Shown here: one piece after another, positions 1 to 5,392 of the stretch | Layout of the letters: every line of letters starts with the position of its first letter | Position numbering within the stretch: the stretch's first letter is position 1 | Origin: Myxococcota bacterium | GTDB lineage: Bacteria; Myxococcota_A; Polyangia; HGW-17 | Direction: 5' to 3' | DNA length: 5,555 nucleotides | Assembly: GCA_018821745.1 (NCBI GenBank) | Contig: JAHJLU010000599.1 | Span: 1-5,555 of the forward strand | Made by a program: the position numbers and the translations under genes | Notes under the pieces: model-generated | Told to the model about the DNA's origin: nothing | What the model saw: only the letters and a program-made list of their open reading frames with translations | Databases searched by the model: none

Positions 1-876
1 CAGAGGAAGCCCGTCCCTTCCTACCAGCCTGATCCCCTTCTCTTTTCAGCCCGGGCCCTGCTCTCGGAGCTCCGCAGGGTGCTGCGCTGCACCGCCCGGG
101 GAGAATCCCGGGGTCCCAAGACTACCACCGGCTACCCGACCATAAAACCAGCCACAAGGCATGCCACCGATGATGACCGCGCACCGGTATTTCCCAAGGG
201 GAGTATTCCCGAGGTCCCCATGGAGCTGCTTCGGTCCAACAAAAACATCCTCGCGTTTGACGGCTATCACATTTTTGATCCCGGGCCGGATCTGATGGGT
301 ATTAATCGCCTCTCTTACACCCATAATTTCGACTCCGGCCTCTCAATCCACACCGCATTTCAAACCATTGAAAGCGCCAACACCAGCCTCTCAAAGAGCA
401 GCCTGGGGCTGGGATATTTACGAGGAGCCGTGGAGACCACGCTGACCATTTTTTTATACACCGGGGATTATTTTGACCCTGCAGCCAGGGAGTGGAGCCA
501 GGTCTCCTCAGGGCATGGGGAAATCCGGGCTCGACTGGGCAACCCCTCTGGAAGGCAATTCTCCTTCGGTCTCTCGGTAAACCCTCAGATGCCATATCGC
601 TTCGCAGGGTTCCACCTCGGCGCTGAGACACCACTGGGCATCACGAGAGCCTCTCTCACCTTCGATCTGACCCGGTACCTGATCCATCTCCCCGAAGGCG
701 CTGAGGGCCACCCCTGTGTGGGGTTCTATCTCGCGGACAGGCTCCCGGTTCCCTGGCCCACTGCCCCAGGCCAACTCTCCCTCACCGTTCGCGTCGGCCT
801 GAGTTCACGCTGCGCCGACCCCTCGGACGAACGCACCTCCTTCGCAGCGGGCGCGGGGCTGCGGTACCAGTGGTAG
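1..876 (+). CDS. Hypothetical protein, probable outer-membrane beta-barrel (5' end outside window)
   Basis: The frame is open from the first base of the window to the TAG at 874-876, so the gene probably begins upstream. Internal starts exist: a GTG at 79 and an ATG at 220, the latter preceded by GAGG five bases upstream. The codons before 220 keep a G/C-rich third position, so I favour a longer protein. I do not recognise the family. The first ~70 residues are rich in Pro, Arg and Thr. From about 220 on, the translation is a series of short alternating polar/hydrophobic stretches separated by Gly, Asn, Asp and Pro turns (for example INRLSYTHNF, GLSIHTAF, RQFSFGLSV, GFHLGAETPL, LSLTVRVGLS). 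It ends in GLRYQW. Such strands with a C-terminal aromatic residue are typical of outer-membrane barrels recognised by BamA. No signal peptide is visible because the N-terminus is missing. The barrel assignment is inference; that it is coding is fairly sure. Confidence 0.6.
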   Translation, partial: QRKPVPSYQPDPLLFSARALLSELRRVLRCTARGESRGPKTTTGYPTIKPATRHATDDDRAPVFPKGSIPEVPMELLRSNKNILAFDGYHIFDPGPDLMGINRLSYTHNFDSGLSIHTAFQTIESANTSLSKSSLGLGYLRGAVETTLTIFLYTGDYFDPAAREWSQVSSGHGEIRARLGNPSGRQFSFGLSVNPQMPYRFAGFHLGAETPLGITRASLTFDLTRYLIHLPEGAEGHPCVGFYLADRLPVPWPTAPGQLSLTVRVGLSSRCADPSDERTSFAAGAGLRYQW

Positions 877-902
877 AACAAGCAATTGGGCACCCCGGCG
901 CA

Positions 903-926
903 GGTGAAGCAGGAGTGGACTTCACC
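903..926. repeat. Perfect 7-bp inverted repeat (hairpin)
   Basis: GGTGAAG at 903-909 pairs with CTTCACC at 920-926 across a 10-base loop, 27 bases after the barrel gene's stop. There is no T-run after it on either strand, so it is not a standard intrinsic terminator. It may be an mRNA 3'-end stabilising hairpin or a binding site. Confidence 0.4.
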
Positions 927-1015
927 GAAAGCGATGCAAATACAAACATATAACTATGGTCTTGGCAAATAATTCACAGCGATTCACACCCCTGTTGTCA
1001 ATGGAATTTGACGAT

Positions 1016-1058
1016 CCGCGGGGGTCCAAAAAAGGTTCCATGGCACGCGGTTTTTTTT
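1016..1058 (+). terminator. Possible rho-independent terminator
   Basis: CCGCG at 1016-1020 pairs with CGCGG at 1046-1050, directly followed by eight Ts (1051-1058). Inside, GG/CC pairs at 1023-1027 and 1034-1039 close an A6 loop, with a bulge. The stem is interrupted, so the call is tentative. It would end transcription of the barrel gene about 140 bases downstream of its stop and insulate the gene at 1281. Confidence 0.4.
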
Positions 1059-1238
1059 CTCACCACCGGGCGAAAACTCCCCCAAGCACATAATAATTAA
1101 GCATCATTTAGTGGATAAATATTTTTGTATGCCATCGTGCATTCATTTCTGATTTATTTTTTTCACTTCACATTTCTCCTTTACTTTTGACTACTTCCAA
1201 GATTTTCACCCGCAAGGCACGAAAATCCGGCACGGAGT

Positions 1239-1255
1239 TGGGCACGCCACTTGCG
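1239..1255 (+). promoter_or_regulatory. Sigma-54 (RpoN) -24/-12 promoter candidate
   Basis: TGGGCACGCCACTTGCG fits the RpoN consensus YTGGCACG-N4-TTGCW except for a G in place of the T just before the -24 GG and a G at the last position. The invariant GG (1241-1242) and GC (1253-1254) are exactly 10 bases apart. Transcription would begin near 1266, leaving a leader of about 15 bases that contains the ribosome binding site of the gene at 1281. The placement directly before a strong ribosome binding site raises confidence. The activator is unknown. Confidence 0.6.
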
Positions 1256-1280
1256 CTTATAAACAGGCAGGAGGTGCATC

Positions 1281-1760
1281 ATGGCACGCAACATCACACT
1301 TTCAATTATCCTTTTAGCTCTCGTAACTTTCACCATGAACGACGCTCAGGCGAGAAAGGTCGTATACAAAAAAGTTTACACTACCGTCACCGTCCCCGGC
1401 TACATCACCAACGCTGATGTCAATCAGTGCAACTACGAGACCCGCTTCATCCGGCGCCCTGTTCGGAAGCAGAACGCCTATAACCTGTGCATCCAGCGCA
1501 TCAGGGACTCCAGGGCAACCACCCGAGTCGTGGTAACCACCCGCCCCGTGTATGTCAGCACTCCTGTCAGACACAAGCGGCCCGTGGTCATCAGCACCCG
1601 GCCCCACTACACCAACAGGCGGCCCGTTGTAGTAAAACGTGCTCCCGTGAAACGCCCCGTCCGGTACGTGGCCAAAAAAGCCCCGGCACACAAAGCTTCC
1701 CGCAGCAGCGCCAAGTCTTCGGGCCGCTCCGCCAAGTCTTCGAGCCGCAGACGCAAATAG
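1281..1760 (+). CDS. Small exported, strongly cationic protein of unknown function
   Basis: This 159-aa protein matches no family I recognise. The start is well supported: AGGAGG at 1269-1274 lies six bases before the ATG. Residues 1-24 form a classical signal peptide (basic MARN start, hydrophobic core ITLSIILLALVTF, AQA before the predicted cut at 24/25), so the product should leave the cytoplasm. The mature part has 36 Lys/Arg and only three acidic residues (D46, E53, D76). Residues 27-78 are Tyr/Val-rich and hold the only two cysteines (C50, C70), which could form a disulfide. Residues 82-128 contain recurring R-P-V units (TTRPVYV, KRPVVI, RRPVVV, KRPVRY). Residues 131-159 are a Lys/Ser/Ala/Arg tail. 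A polyanion-binding envelope role (DNA, LPS, polysaccharide) is possible but unproven. The sigma-54-type promoter 25 bases upstream implies activator-dependent expression. It appears to be a single-gene unit. Confidence 0.75.
   Translation: MARNITLSIILLALVTFTMNDAQARKVVYKKVYTTVTVPGYITNADVNQCNYETRFIRRPVRKQNAYNLCIQRIRDSRATTRVVVTTRPVYVSTPVRHKRPVVISTRPHYTNRRPVVVKRAPVKRPVRYVAKKAPAHKASRSSAKSSGRSAKSSSRRRK
1710..1748 (+). repeat. In-gene tandem repeat, 21-bp period
   Basis: GCCAAGTCTTCGGGCCGC at 1710-1727 recurs at 1731-1748 with one change (17 of 18 bases). It encodes two AKSS[G/S]R units of the basic tail. The identity at DNA level suggests a recent duplication, the kind of tract that may vary in copy number between strains. 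Confidence 0.7.
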
Positions 1761-1951
1761 TCCCCCCTTCCCCCCACTCGAATCTCCAGACCCCCCTTCG
1801 CTAAAAACTTCCCCGGGCAAAAAGCCGAGAATACCTGACCAACTACCGTGTCACAGACCCGACCCCTTCTCTGGTATCCCTTCACTTTTTTTAAGACAAC
1901 TTTAGTGTAATATATTGTATTTGTTGATCTATTGAAAATAAAGACAGTTGT

Positions 1952-1993
1952 AAAAATTTGCCCGCTGGAGCCCCTGGGAGGCCACAGCCGGGC
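1952..1993 (-). terminator. Possible rho-independent terminator for the - strand glutamine synthetase
   Basis: Read on the - strand, GCCCG-(G)-CTG (1993-1985) pairs with CAGCGGGC (1967-1960), giving eight base pairs with one bulged base, then AAATTTTT (1959-1952). It lies about 130 bases past the stop. The hairpin at 2026-2038, with a weakly T-rich tail on the - strand, is a nearer but poorer alternative. Confidence 0.4.
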
Positions 1994-2071
1994 CTTTTGG
2001 CGGGGGGGGGTTTGTTAATACAAAGGGAGGACCCCTCCGGCCTTCCCATGAGCTCCCCTGGAGCCCCTGGG
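1965..2071 (+). repeat. 14-bp direct repeat CTGGAGCCCCTGGG, two copies
   Basis: The copies are at 1965-1978 and 2058-2071, 93 bp apart and identical. A related inverted copy, GCTCCAGGGGA, lies at 2149-2159 inside the 3' end of the glutamine synthetase gene and is the exact complement of 2054-2064. The origin is unknown; GC-rich dyads of this type can spread as small repeat families. Confidence 0.5.
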
Positions 2072-2125
2072 GCCATTTTGCCATTTTTTTTTCCATTTTC
2101 AGGGGTGGGCGGGCGGAAAAAGGGG

Positions 2126-3535
2126 TCAGACCATGTAGTACATTTTGAGCTCCAGGGGATGGGGGATTCCCTTGAGCTTGTCGATCTCGGCCTCTTTGAG
2201 CGCGCACCACTTGGAGAAGAACTCTTCGGCAAAGACATCCCCACGGGTGAGGAAGGCGTGATTTTCCGTGAGGGCGGCCAGAGCCTCACCGAGATTCGCG
2301 GGGAGAGACTTGAGCTCCTTGAGCTTCTGCTTGTCCCACTGGAAGATGTTCCCCTCTACGGGACCAAAACCCAGCGCCCGGGGATCCTTCCTCTCGATGA
2401 CCCCGTCGAGGCCGGCCATGAGCTGCCCGGCGATGAGGAAGTAGGGGTTGGCCGTGGCATCGGGGGAGCGGAACTCAATGCGCTGCTCCAGGGGATCGTT
2501 GCAGTATTTGGGGATGCGGATGGAGGCCGAGCGGTTTCCGGGGCTGTAAAAGAGCTTTGTGGGCGCTTCGTAGCCGGGCACCAGTCGCTGGTAGCTGTTG
2601 ACGGAGGGGTTGGTGATCCCCAAGAGGGCCTGGCCGTTGTCCAGGATTCCCGCCAGATAATGCTCGGCGGTGGCGGAGAGCCCCGCAAAACCATCCTTTT
2701 GATAGAACTGGTTTATGCCGCCCTTGTAGAAGTTCTGGTGGCAGTGCATACCGCTGCCGGGATGTTTTCCCAGGGGTTTGGGCATGAAAGTGATGGAGAG
2801 GTTCATCTGCGCCGCCAGCTGCTTGCACACATATTTCACCAGCATCACGTGATCCGCCGCCTGGAGTGCCGGGGTGAGCTTAACCTCAAACTCCCCCTGC
2901 CCGGCGCCGCCCACTTCGTGGTGGTGGTAATGGATGGGAACACCCAGGTCCACCAGCATCTGGGCCGCACGCATGCGGAACTCGTACTGTTTGTCGTAGG
3001 GAGGCAGGCGGTGATACCCCTCGTGGGGCTCCAGATCCAGCCCCTCGGAGCCGTTGGATGAGCTCTGGGGAACGATGGTGTATCCCGAGCGATACTTGTC
3101 GAACTGGTAGGTGATGGAGTCAAAGAGATAAAACTCGTACTCCGGCGCGAAATAGGCCTCGTCGAAGATGCCCTGCTCCCGGCCGAACGCAACCGCGCGC
3201 CCCAGCGTTTGTCTGGGATCCAGTGAGGAAGGAGCACCCGTGGCTACGTCAATCGCCGCCGAGATAAAACTGAGGGTCTTGACCGGGAAGAAGGGATCCA
3301 CAAATCCTGTCTCCCATATGGGTTTGAGCACCATATCGGCGTGTTCCAGTGACTGGAGCTTCACGCTCGAGGCGTCAAACCCGATGCCGTTGTGTTCAAA
3401 AAGATACCAGGTGTGTTCATCGGTCGAGAGGGTCACATGACGCCAGTCCCCCTCAAGATCGGAAAATTTGATATCGATCCAGTTGATCTTTTCTTTTTCG
3501 GCGAAGGCTCTTGCTTCTTTAAGACTCTGAAACAT
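2126..3535 (-). CDS. glnA: Glutamine synthetase, type I, beta-like architecture lacking the adenylylation tyrosine
   Basis: The enzyme makes glutamine from glutamate, ammonium and ATP in the cytoplasm; type I enzymes are dodecamers. The ATG at 3535 gives 469 aa, the same as E. coli GlnA, and is preceded by GAGGAA (3547-3542) six bases away. A TTG at 3628 or ATG at 3616 would add an N-terminus not usual in the family. The N-terminal beta-grasp domain (about 15-100) holds FDASS with the ammonium-site D54. The catalytic domain (about 105-469) keeps E132/E134 (PEYEF), HHHEV with E207, GQGE with E215, GSGMHCH with H264, R317 and E323 (RLVPGYEAP), NRSASIR with R335/R340, and E354/R356. A segment of about 20 residues (roughly 140-172), absent from the neighbouring enzyme, marks the beta-like layout. 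At the place of the adenylylated Tyr (NLYDL in E. coli) it has NIFQW, with Phe398, so GlnE-type control is unlikely. It is divergent from the second glutamine synthetase. Confidence 0.95.
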   Translation of the reverse strand: MFQSLKEARAFAEKEKINWIDIKFSDLEGDWRHVTLSTDEHTWYLFEHNGIGFDASSVKLQSLEHADMVLKPIWETGFVDPFFPVKTLSFISAAIDVATGAPSSLDPRQTLGRAVAFGREQGIFDEAYFAPEYEFYLFDSITYQFDKYRSGYTIVPQSSSNGSEGLDLEPHEGYHRLPPYDKQYEFRMRAAQMLVDLGVPIHYHHHEVGGAGQGEFEVKLTPALQAADHVMLVKYVCKQLAAQMNLSITFMPKPLGKHPGSGMHCHQNFYKGGINQFYQKDGFAGLSATAEHYLAGILDNGQALLGITNPSVNSYQRLVPGYEAPTKLFYSPGNRSASIRIPKYCNDPLEQRIEFRSPDATANPYFLIAGQLMAGLDGVIERKDPRALGFGPVEGNIFQWDKQKLKELKSLPANLGEALAALTENHAFLTRGDVFAEEFFSKWCALKEAEIDKLKGIPHPLELKMYYMV

Positions 3536-3541
3536 ATACGC

Positions 3542-3547
3542 TTCCTC
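3542..3547 (-). promoter_or_regulatory. Ribosome binding site deciding the start of the - strand glutamine synthetase
   Basis: GAGGAA on the - strand lies six bases before the ATG at 3535-3533. The upstream alternatives at 3616 (ATG) and 3628 (TTG) have no comparable Shine-Dalgarno sequence. The resulting length equals that of E. coli GlnA. Confidence 0.7.
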
Positions 3548-3587
3548 ACTTTCAGTTGTGGTCACGGCGAGAAATACCGATCGTTTC

Positions 3588-3600
3588 TCCCCCGAGGGGA
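3588..3600. repeat. Short GC hairpin in the leader of the - strand glutamine synthetase
   Basis: TCCCC at 3588-3592 pairs with GGGGA at 3596-3600 around a 3-base loop, about 50 bases before the start codon. No T-run follows it on the - strand, so it is not an evident attenuator. It may only shape the 5' leader. Confidence 0.35.
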
Positions 3601-3611
3601 ACCCCGAATCT

Positions 3612-3620
3612 ACCATAACA
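3612..3620 (-). promoter_or_regulatory. Weak extended -10 promoter candidate for the - strand glutamine synthetase
   Basis: On the - strand TGTTATGGT reads as TGn followed by TATGGT (four of six to TATAAT). No good -35 hexamer is found at the usual distance. Transcription would start near 3605 and give a leader of about 70 bases. No sigma-54 motif is present in this spacer. Confidence 0.25.
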
Positions 3621-3637
3621 TGAACCAATTAACAGAT

Positions 3638-3670
3638 TTTCCGGGAAACCATATTGACGGGTCCGGGAAA
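3638..3670. promoter_or_regulatory. Candidate operator: two TCCGGGAAA motifs two helical turns apart
   Basis: TTTCCGGGAAA at 3638-3648 is a perfect 11-bp palindrome around a central G. An imperfect copy, GGTCCGGGAAA, lies at 3660-3670 (9 of 11 identical). The centres are 22 bp apart, so bound proteins would face the same side of the helix. The right copy falls between the -35 and -10 of the promoter proposed for the + strand glutamine synthetase and the left copy just upstream of the -35, which suits a repressor. I do not recognise the motif as a known GlnR, NtrC or NtcA site. Confidence 0.45.
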
Positions 3671-3682
3671 AGCCCGTAGAAG
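3654..3682 (+). promoter_or_regulatory. Sigma-70-type promoter candidate for the + strand glutamine synthetase
   Basis: TTGACG at 3654-3659 (five of six to TTGACA) is followed after exactly 17 bases by TAGAAG at 3677-3682 (four of six to TATAAT). Transcription would start near 3689, giving a leader of about 30 bases. The spacer also holds the dyad ACGGGT/GCCCGT (3657-3662, 3672-3677). Confidence 0.5.
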
Positions 3683-3719
3683 AGAACCGCAGCCTCTCAC
3701 ATAAACAAAGGATAACCAT

Positions 3720-5036
3720 ATGAACATACAAGATATATTAAAATCATGCAACGAAAACGACGTGCGCTATCTTCGGCTCCAGTTCACCGATCTTCTCGGC
3801 GTGAACAAGAACGTTGAGCTCCCCAAATCCCAGTTTGAAAAGGCTCTGAACGGGCAAATCTTCTTCGACGGATCTTCCATCGAGGGTTTTGCCCGCATCG
3901 ACGAGTCCGACATGCTCCTGGTGCCCGATCTCGACACCTTCAAAATCCTCCCGTGGAAGGATGCCTCCTACGGCCGCGAGGCACGCGTCATCTGCGACAT
4001 CCGCAAGCCCGACGGGACCGAATACGTTGGCTGCGCGAGGACCGTACTCAAGAGAGTGCTCAAGAAGGCAGCGGACAAAGGTTTTGAGCTTATGATAGGG
4101 CCCGAGCTGGAGTTTTTCCTCTTCCAGCGGGATCAGGAGGGCTTCGCCACCACCATCACCCACGACCGGGGCGGCTATTTCGACCTCACCCCCATCGACA
4201 AGGGCGAGGTGGCCCGCCGGCGCATCGTGGAAGATCTCGAGGAGATGGGCTTCACCATCGAGGCCTCCCACCACGAGGTGGCCATCGGGCAGCACGAGAT
4301 AGACTTCAAATACGCCCCCGCCCTCATGGCCGCCGACAACATCTGCACCTTCCGGTTCGTCACCCGCAAGGTGGCCGTGGACAATCACATGCACGCCACC
4401 TTCATGCCCAAGCCCCTCTACGGAAAGACCGGCTCGGGGATGCACACCAACCAGAGCCTCTTCAAAGACGGCGAGAACATCTTCTGCGACGAGAGCGCCC
4501 CCTACGGCCTCTCCCAGATGGCCCTGAACTACATGGGCGGGCTGTTGCATCACGTGAAGGGCTTCTCCCTGCTCACCAACCAGCTGGTCAACTCTTACAA
4601 ACGGCTGGTTCCCGGCTATGAAGCGCCCACCACCATCGCCTGGGCCCGGCGCAACCGGTCTCCCCTCATCCGCGTCCCCGACGCCAAGGGACAGAGCACC
4701 CGCATTGAATTGCGCTCCCCCGATCCGGCCTGCAATCCATACCTGGCCATCGCCGCCCAGTTGGCAGCCGGCCTCGACGGGATCGAACGCAAGCTCGATC
4801 CGGGCAAGCCCGTTGAAGGGAACATCTACGACCTGGACAACGAGACCAACGACTTCGATCACCTCCCCGGGAGCCTCTACGAGGCCATCCTCTCCTTCGA
4901 GAAGAGCGAGCTCATGCGCGAGATCCTCGGCGAGCACATTTTCCATAACTTCATCACCATCAAGAAGAAGGAGTGGAAACTCTACTCCGCCCAGGTCCAC
5001 GATTGGGAGATCGCCTCCTACCTCAACAGCTTCTAA
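3720..5036 (+). CDS. glnA: Glutamine synthetase, type I, alpha-like (short form)
   Basis: This 438-aa enzyme closely resembles B. subtilis GlnA (444 aa) along its whole length, including RLQFTD near the N-terminus and a QVHDWE tail like the Bacillus QVHPWE. The ATG has AAAGGA at 3707-3712, seven bases upstream. The beta-grasp domain (about 10-95) carries FDGSSIEGF with D50. The catalytic domain keeps E129/E131 (GPELEF), SHHEV with E186, GQHE with E193, GSGMH with H242, R295 and E301 (RLVPGYEAP), NRSPLIR with R313/R318, and E330/R332. R59 (GFAR) corresponds to Arg62 of B. subtilis, which relays feedback inhibition by glutamine and AMP, so end-product control is probably retained. It lacks the extra segment of beta-type enzymes. 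Tyr370 in NIYDL aligns with the E. coli adenylylation tyrosine, but alpha-type enzymes are not known to be modified there. The codons are strongly C/G-ending. A candidate promoter and operator lie upstream; no clear terminator follows. Confidence 0.96.
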   Translation: MNIQDILKSCNENDVRYLRLQFTDLLGVNKNVELPKSQFEKALNGQIFFDGSSIEGFARIDESDMLLVPDLDTFKILPWKDASYGREARVICDIRKPDGTEYVGCARTVLKRVLKKAADKGFELMIGPELEFFLFQRDQEGFATTITHDRGGYFDLTPIDKGEVARRRIVEDLEEMGFTIEASHHEVAIGQHEIDFKYAPALMAADNICTFRFVTRKVAVDNHMHATFMPKPLYGKTGSGMHTNQSLFKDGENIFCDESAPYGLSQMALNYMGGLLHHVKGFSLLTNQLVNSYKRLVPGYEAPTTIAWARRNRSPLIRVPDAKGQSTRIELRSPDPACNPYLAIAAQLAAGLDGIERKLDPGKPVEGNIYDLDNETNDFDHLPGSLYEAILSFEKSELMREILGEHIFHNFITIKKKEWKLYSAQVHDWEIASYLNSF

Positions 5037-5392
5037 TCACCGGTCTCCTCTGAATCAAACTCACCCTCAGTAGAGAAAACACCCTTTGGCCTCTTCCTTG
5101 CGCTGACCGAATTTGTGCACCAGAGAACAAAGCAGAAGTGGTGTGAGCGTGGCGGGGTGGTCCATGTATACTGACCAATTTTGGTGCGAATAATTTTGTA
5201 CTCTCCCATGTCCCGTAGCATCCTCGGGATCAGCGTGTCCAGCATGTCACGATGGAATGCTCCTTTCGTTTCCAGAACCCTGTTTTGACTTGTGTCATAT
5301 TAAAATGCATGCTTATAAGTTACTGGTATTGTGCTGAGATTACCCCCATGGCCATGACGCCAGCCAAGAAGCACAAGAGAGGGTCACTATTA
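5037..5392. other. Intergenic spacer without a recognisable gene
   Basis: The 356 bases after the + strand glutamine synthetase show no good intrinsic terminator. A dyad ACCAA-TT-TTGGT stands at 5174-5185. A TTGACT at 5285-5290 has no good -10 at 17 bases; TATAAG at 5314-5319 is a plausible -10 with a poor -35 (TTGTGT, 5290-5295), so a promoter for the lipoprotein gene is possible but unproven. A - strand frame (5033-5245, 70 codons) has no ribosome binding site or family signature and runs into the glutamine synthetase stop; I do not call it. Confidence 0.5.

Larger units (their letters stand above)
877..1237. other. Intergenic spacer, AT-rich toward its right end
   Basis: No convincing gene lies here. 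The left part holds a perfect 7-bp hairpin (903-926), a direct repeat of ATTCACA at 972-978 and 982-988 (one helical turn apart), and a possible terminator at 1016-1058. Positions ~1085-1195 are rich in A/T runs and would bend easily. This suits the stretch between an upstream activator site and the sigma-54-type promoter at 1239, though I could not find a good IHF consensus or a recognisable activator dyad. Confidence 0.5.
1761..2125. other. Non-coding block rich in homopolymers, hairpins and short repeats
   Basis: This is the spacer between the 3' ends of the cationic-protein gene and the - strand glutamine synthetase, two converging genes. It begins with C-runs (CCCCCCTTC at 1762-1770 and again at 1791-1799), passes through an AT-rich core (~1885-1955) and becomes very GC-rich, with nine Gs at 2002-2010 and nine Ts at 2084-2092. 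Small perfect hairpins stand at 2026-2038 (GGAGG-acc-CCTCC) and 2052-2064 (GCTCC-cct-GGAGC). No reading frame here looks protein-like. It may combine bidirectional termination signals with the remains of a small mobile element. Confidence 0.5.
1861..2127. repeat. Possible terminal inverted repeats of a ~267-bp MITE-like remnant
   Basis: GACCCCTT at 1861-1868 is inverted as AAGGGGTC at 2120-2127. Beyond these 8 bp the match fades (10 of 14). The right end reads AAAAAGGGGTCAGACC, a kind of motif I associate with small palindromic repeats near REP-associated transposase genes. The left end carries GACCCGACCCC. No transposase is present and no target duplication is evident, so the call is weak. 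Confidence 0.25.

Noticed and set aside
1041..1055. Second sigma-54-like motif TGGCACG-N4-TTTT
   Set aside because: The -24 half is perfect, but the invariant GC of the -12 element is replaced by TT, and no gene start follows closely. The T-run fits a terminator better.
1187..1417. 76-codon + strand frame overlapping the start of the cationic-protein gene
   Set aside because: It overlaps the sigma-54-type promoter and the signal-peptide region in another frame and has no ribosome binding site of note.
1674..1757. Histone-H1-like nucleoid protein reading of the Lys/Ser/Ala tail
   Set aside because: The clear signal peptide directs the product out of the cytoplasm, and the only internal Met (codon 19) has no ribosome binding site.
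1958..3061. 367-codon + strand frame across the end of the - strand glutamine synthetase
   Set aside because: It is antisense to a certain gene and begins in the homopolymer-rich spacer without a ribosome binding site; a codon-bias shadow.
3536..3628. Upstream in-frame starts (TTG 3628, ATG 3616) for the - strand glutamine synthetase
   Set aside because: No Shine-Dalgarno sequence precedes them, and the extension has no counterpart in the family. The ATG at 3535 gives exactly 469 residues with a good ribosome binding site.
3536..3719. Sigma-54 or classical NtrC site between the two glutamine synthetases
   Set aside because: No GG-N10-GC element of acceptable quality and no TGCACCA-type dyad are present in the spacer.
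3744..5000. Long antisense frame (418 codons) on the - strand within the + strand glutamine synthetase
   Set aside because: It lies wholly inside a certain gene with G/C-rich third positions, which keeps the opposite frame free of stops. The translation is Gly/Val/Glu-rich and has no family features.
5033..5299. - strand frame (open from just after a stop to 5033) as a possible transposase or gene remnant
   Set aside because: The first part reads like protein (ETKGAFHRDM, IPRMLRDMGEY), but I recognise no family, it has no ribosome binding site, and it ends within the neighbour's stop codon.
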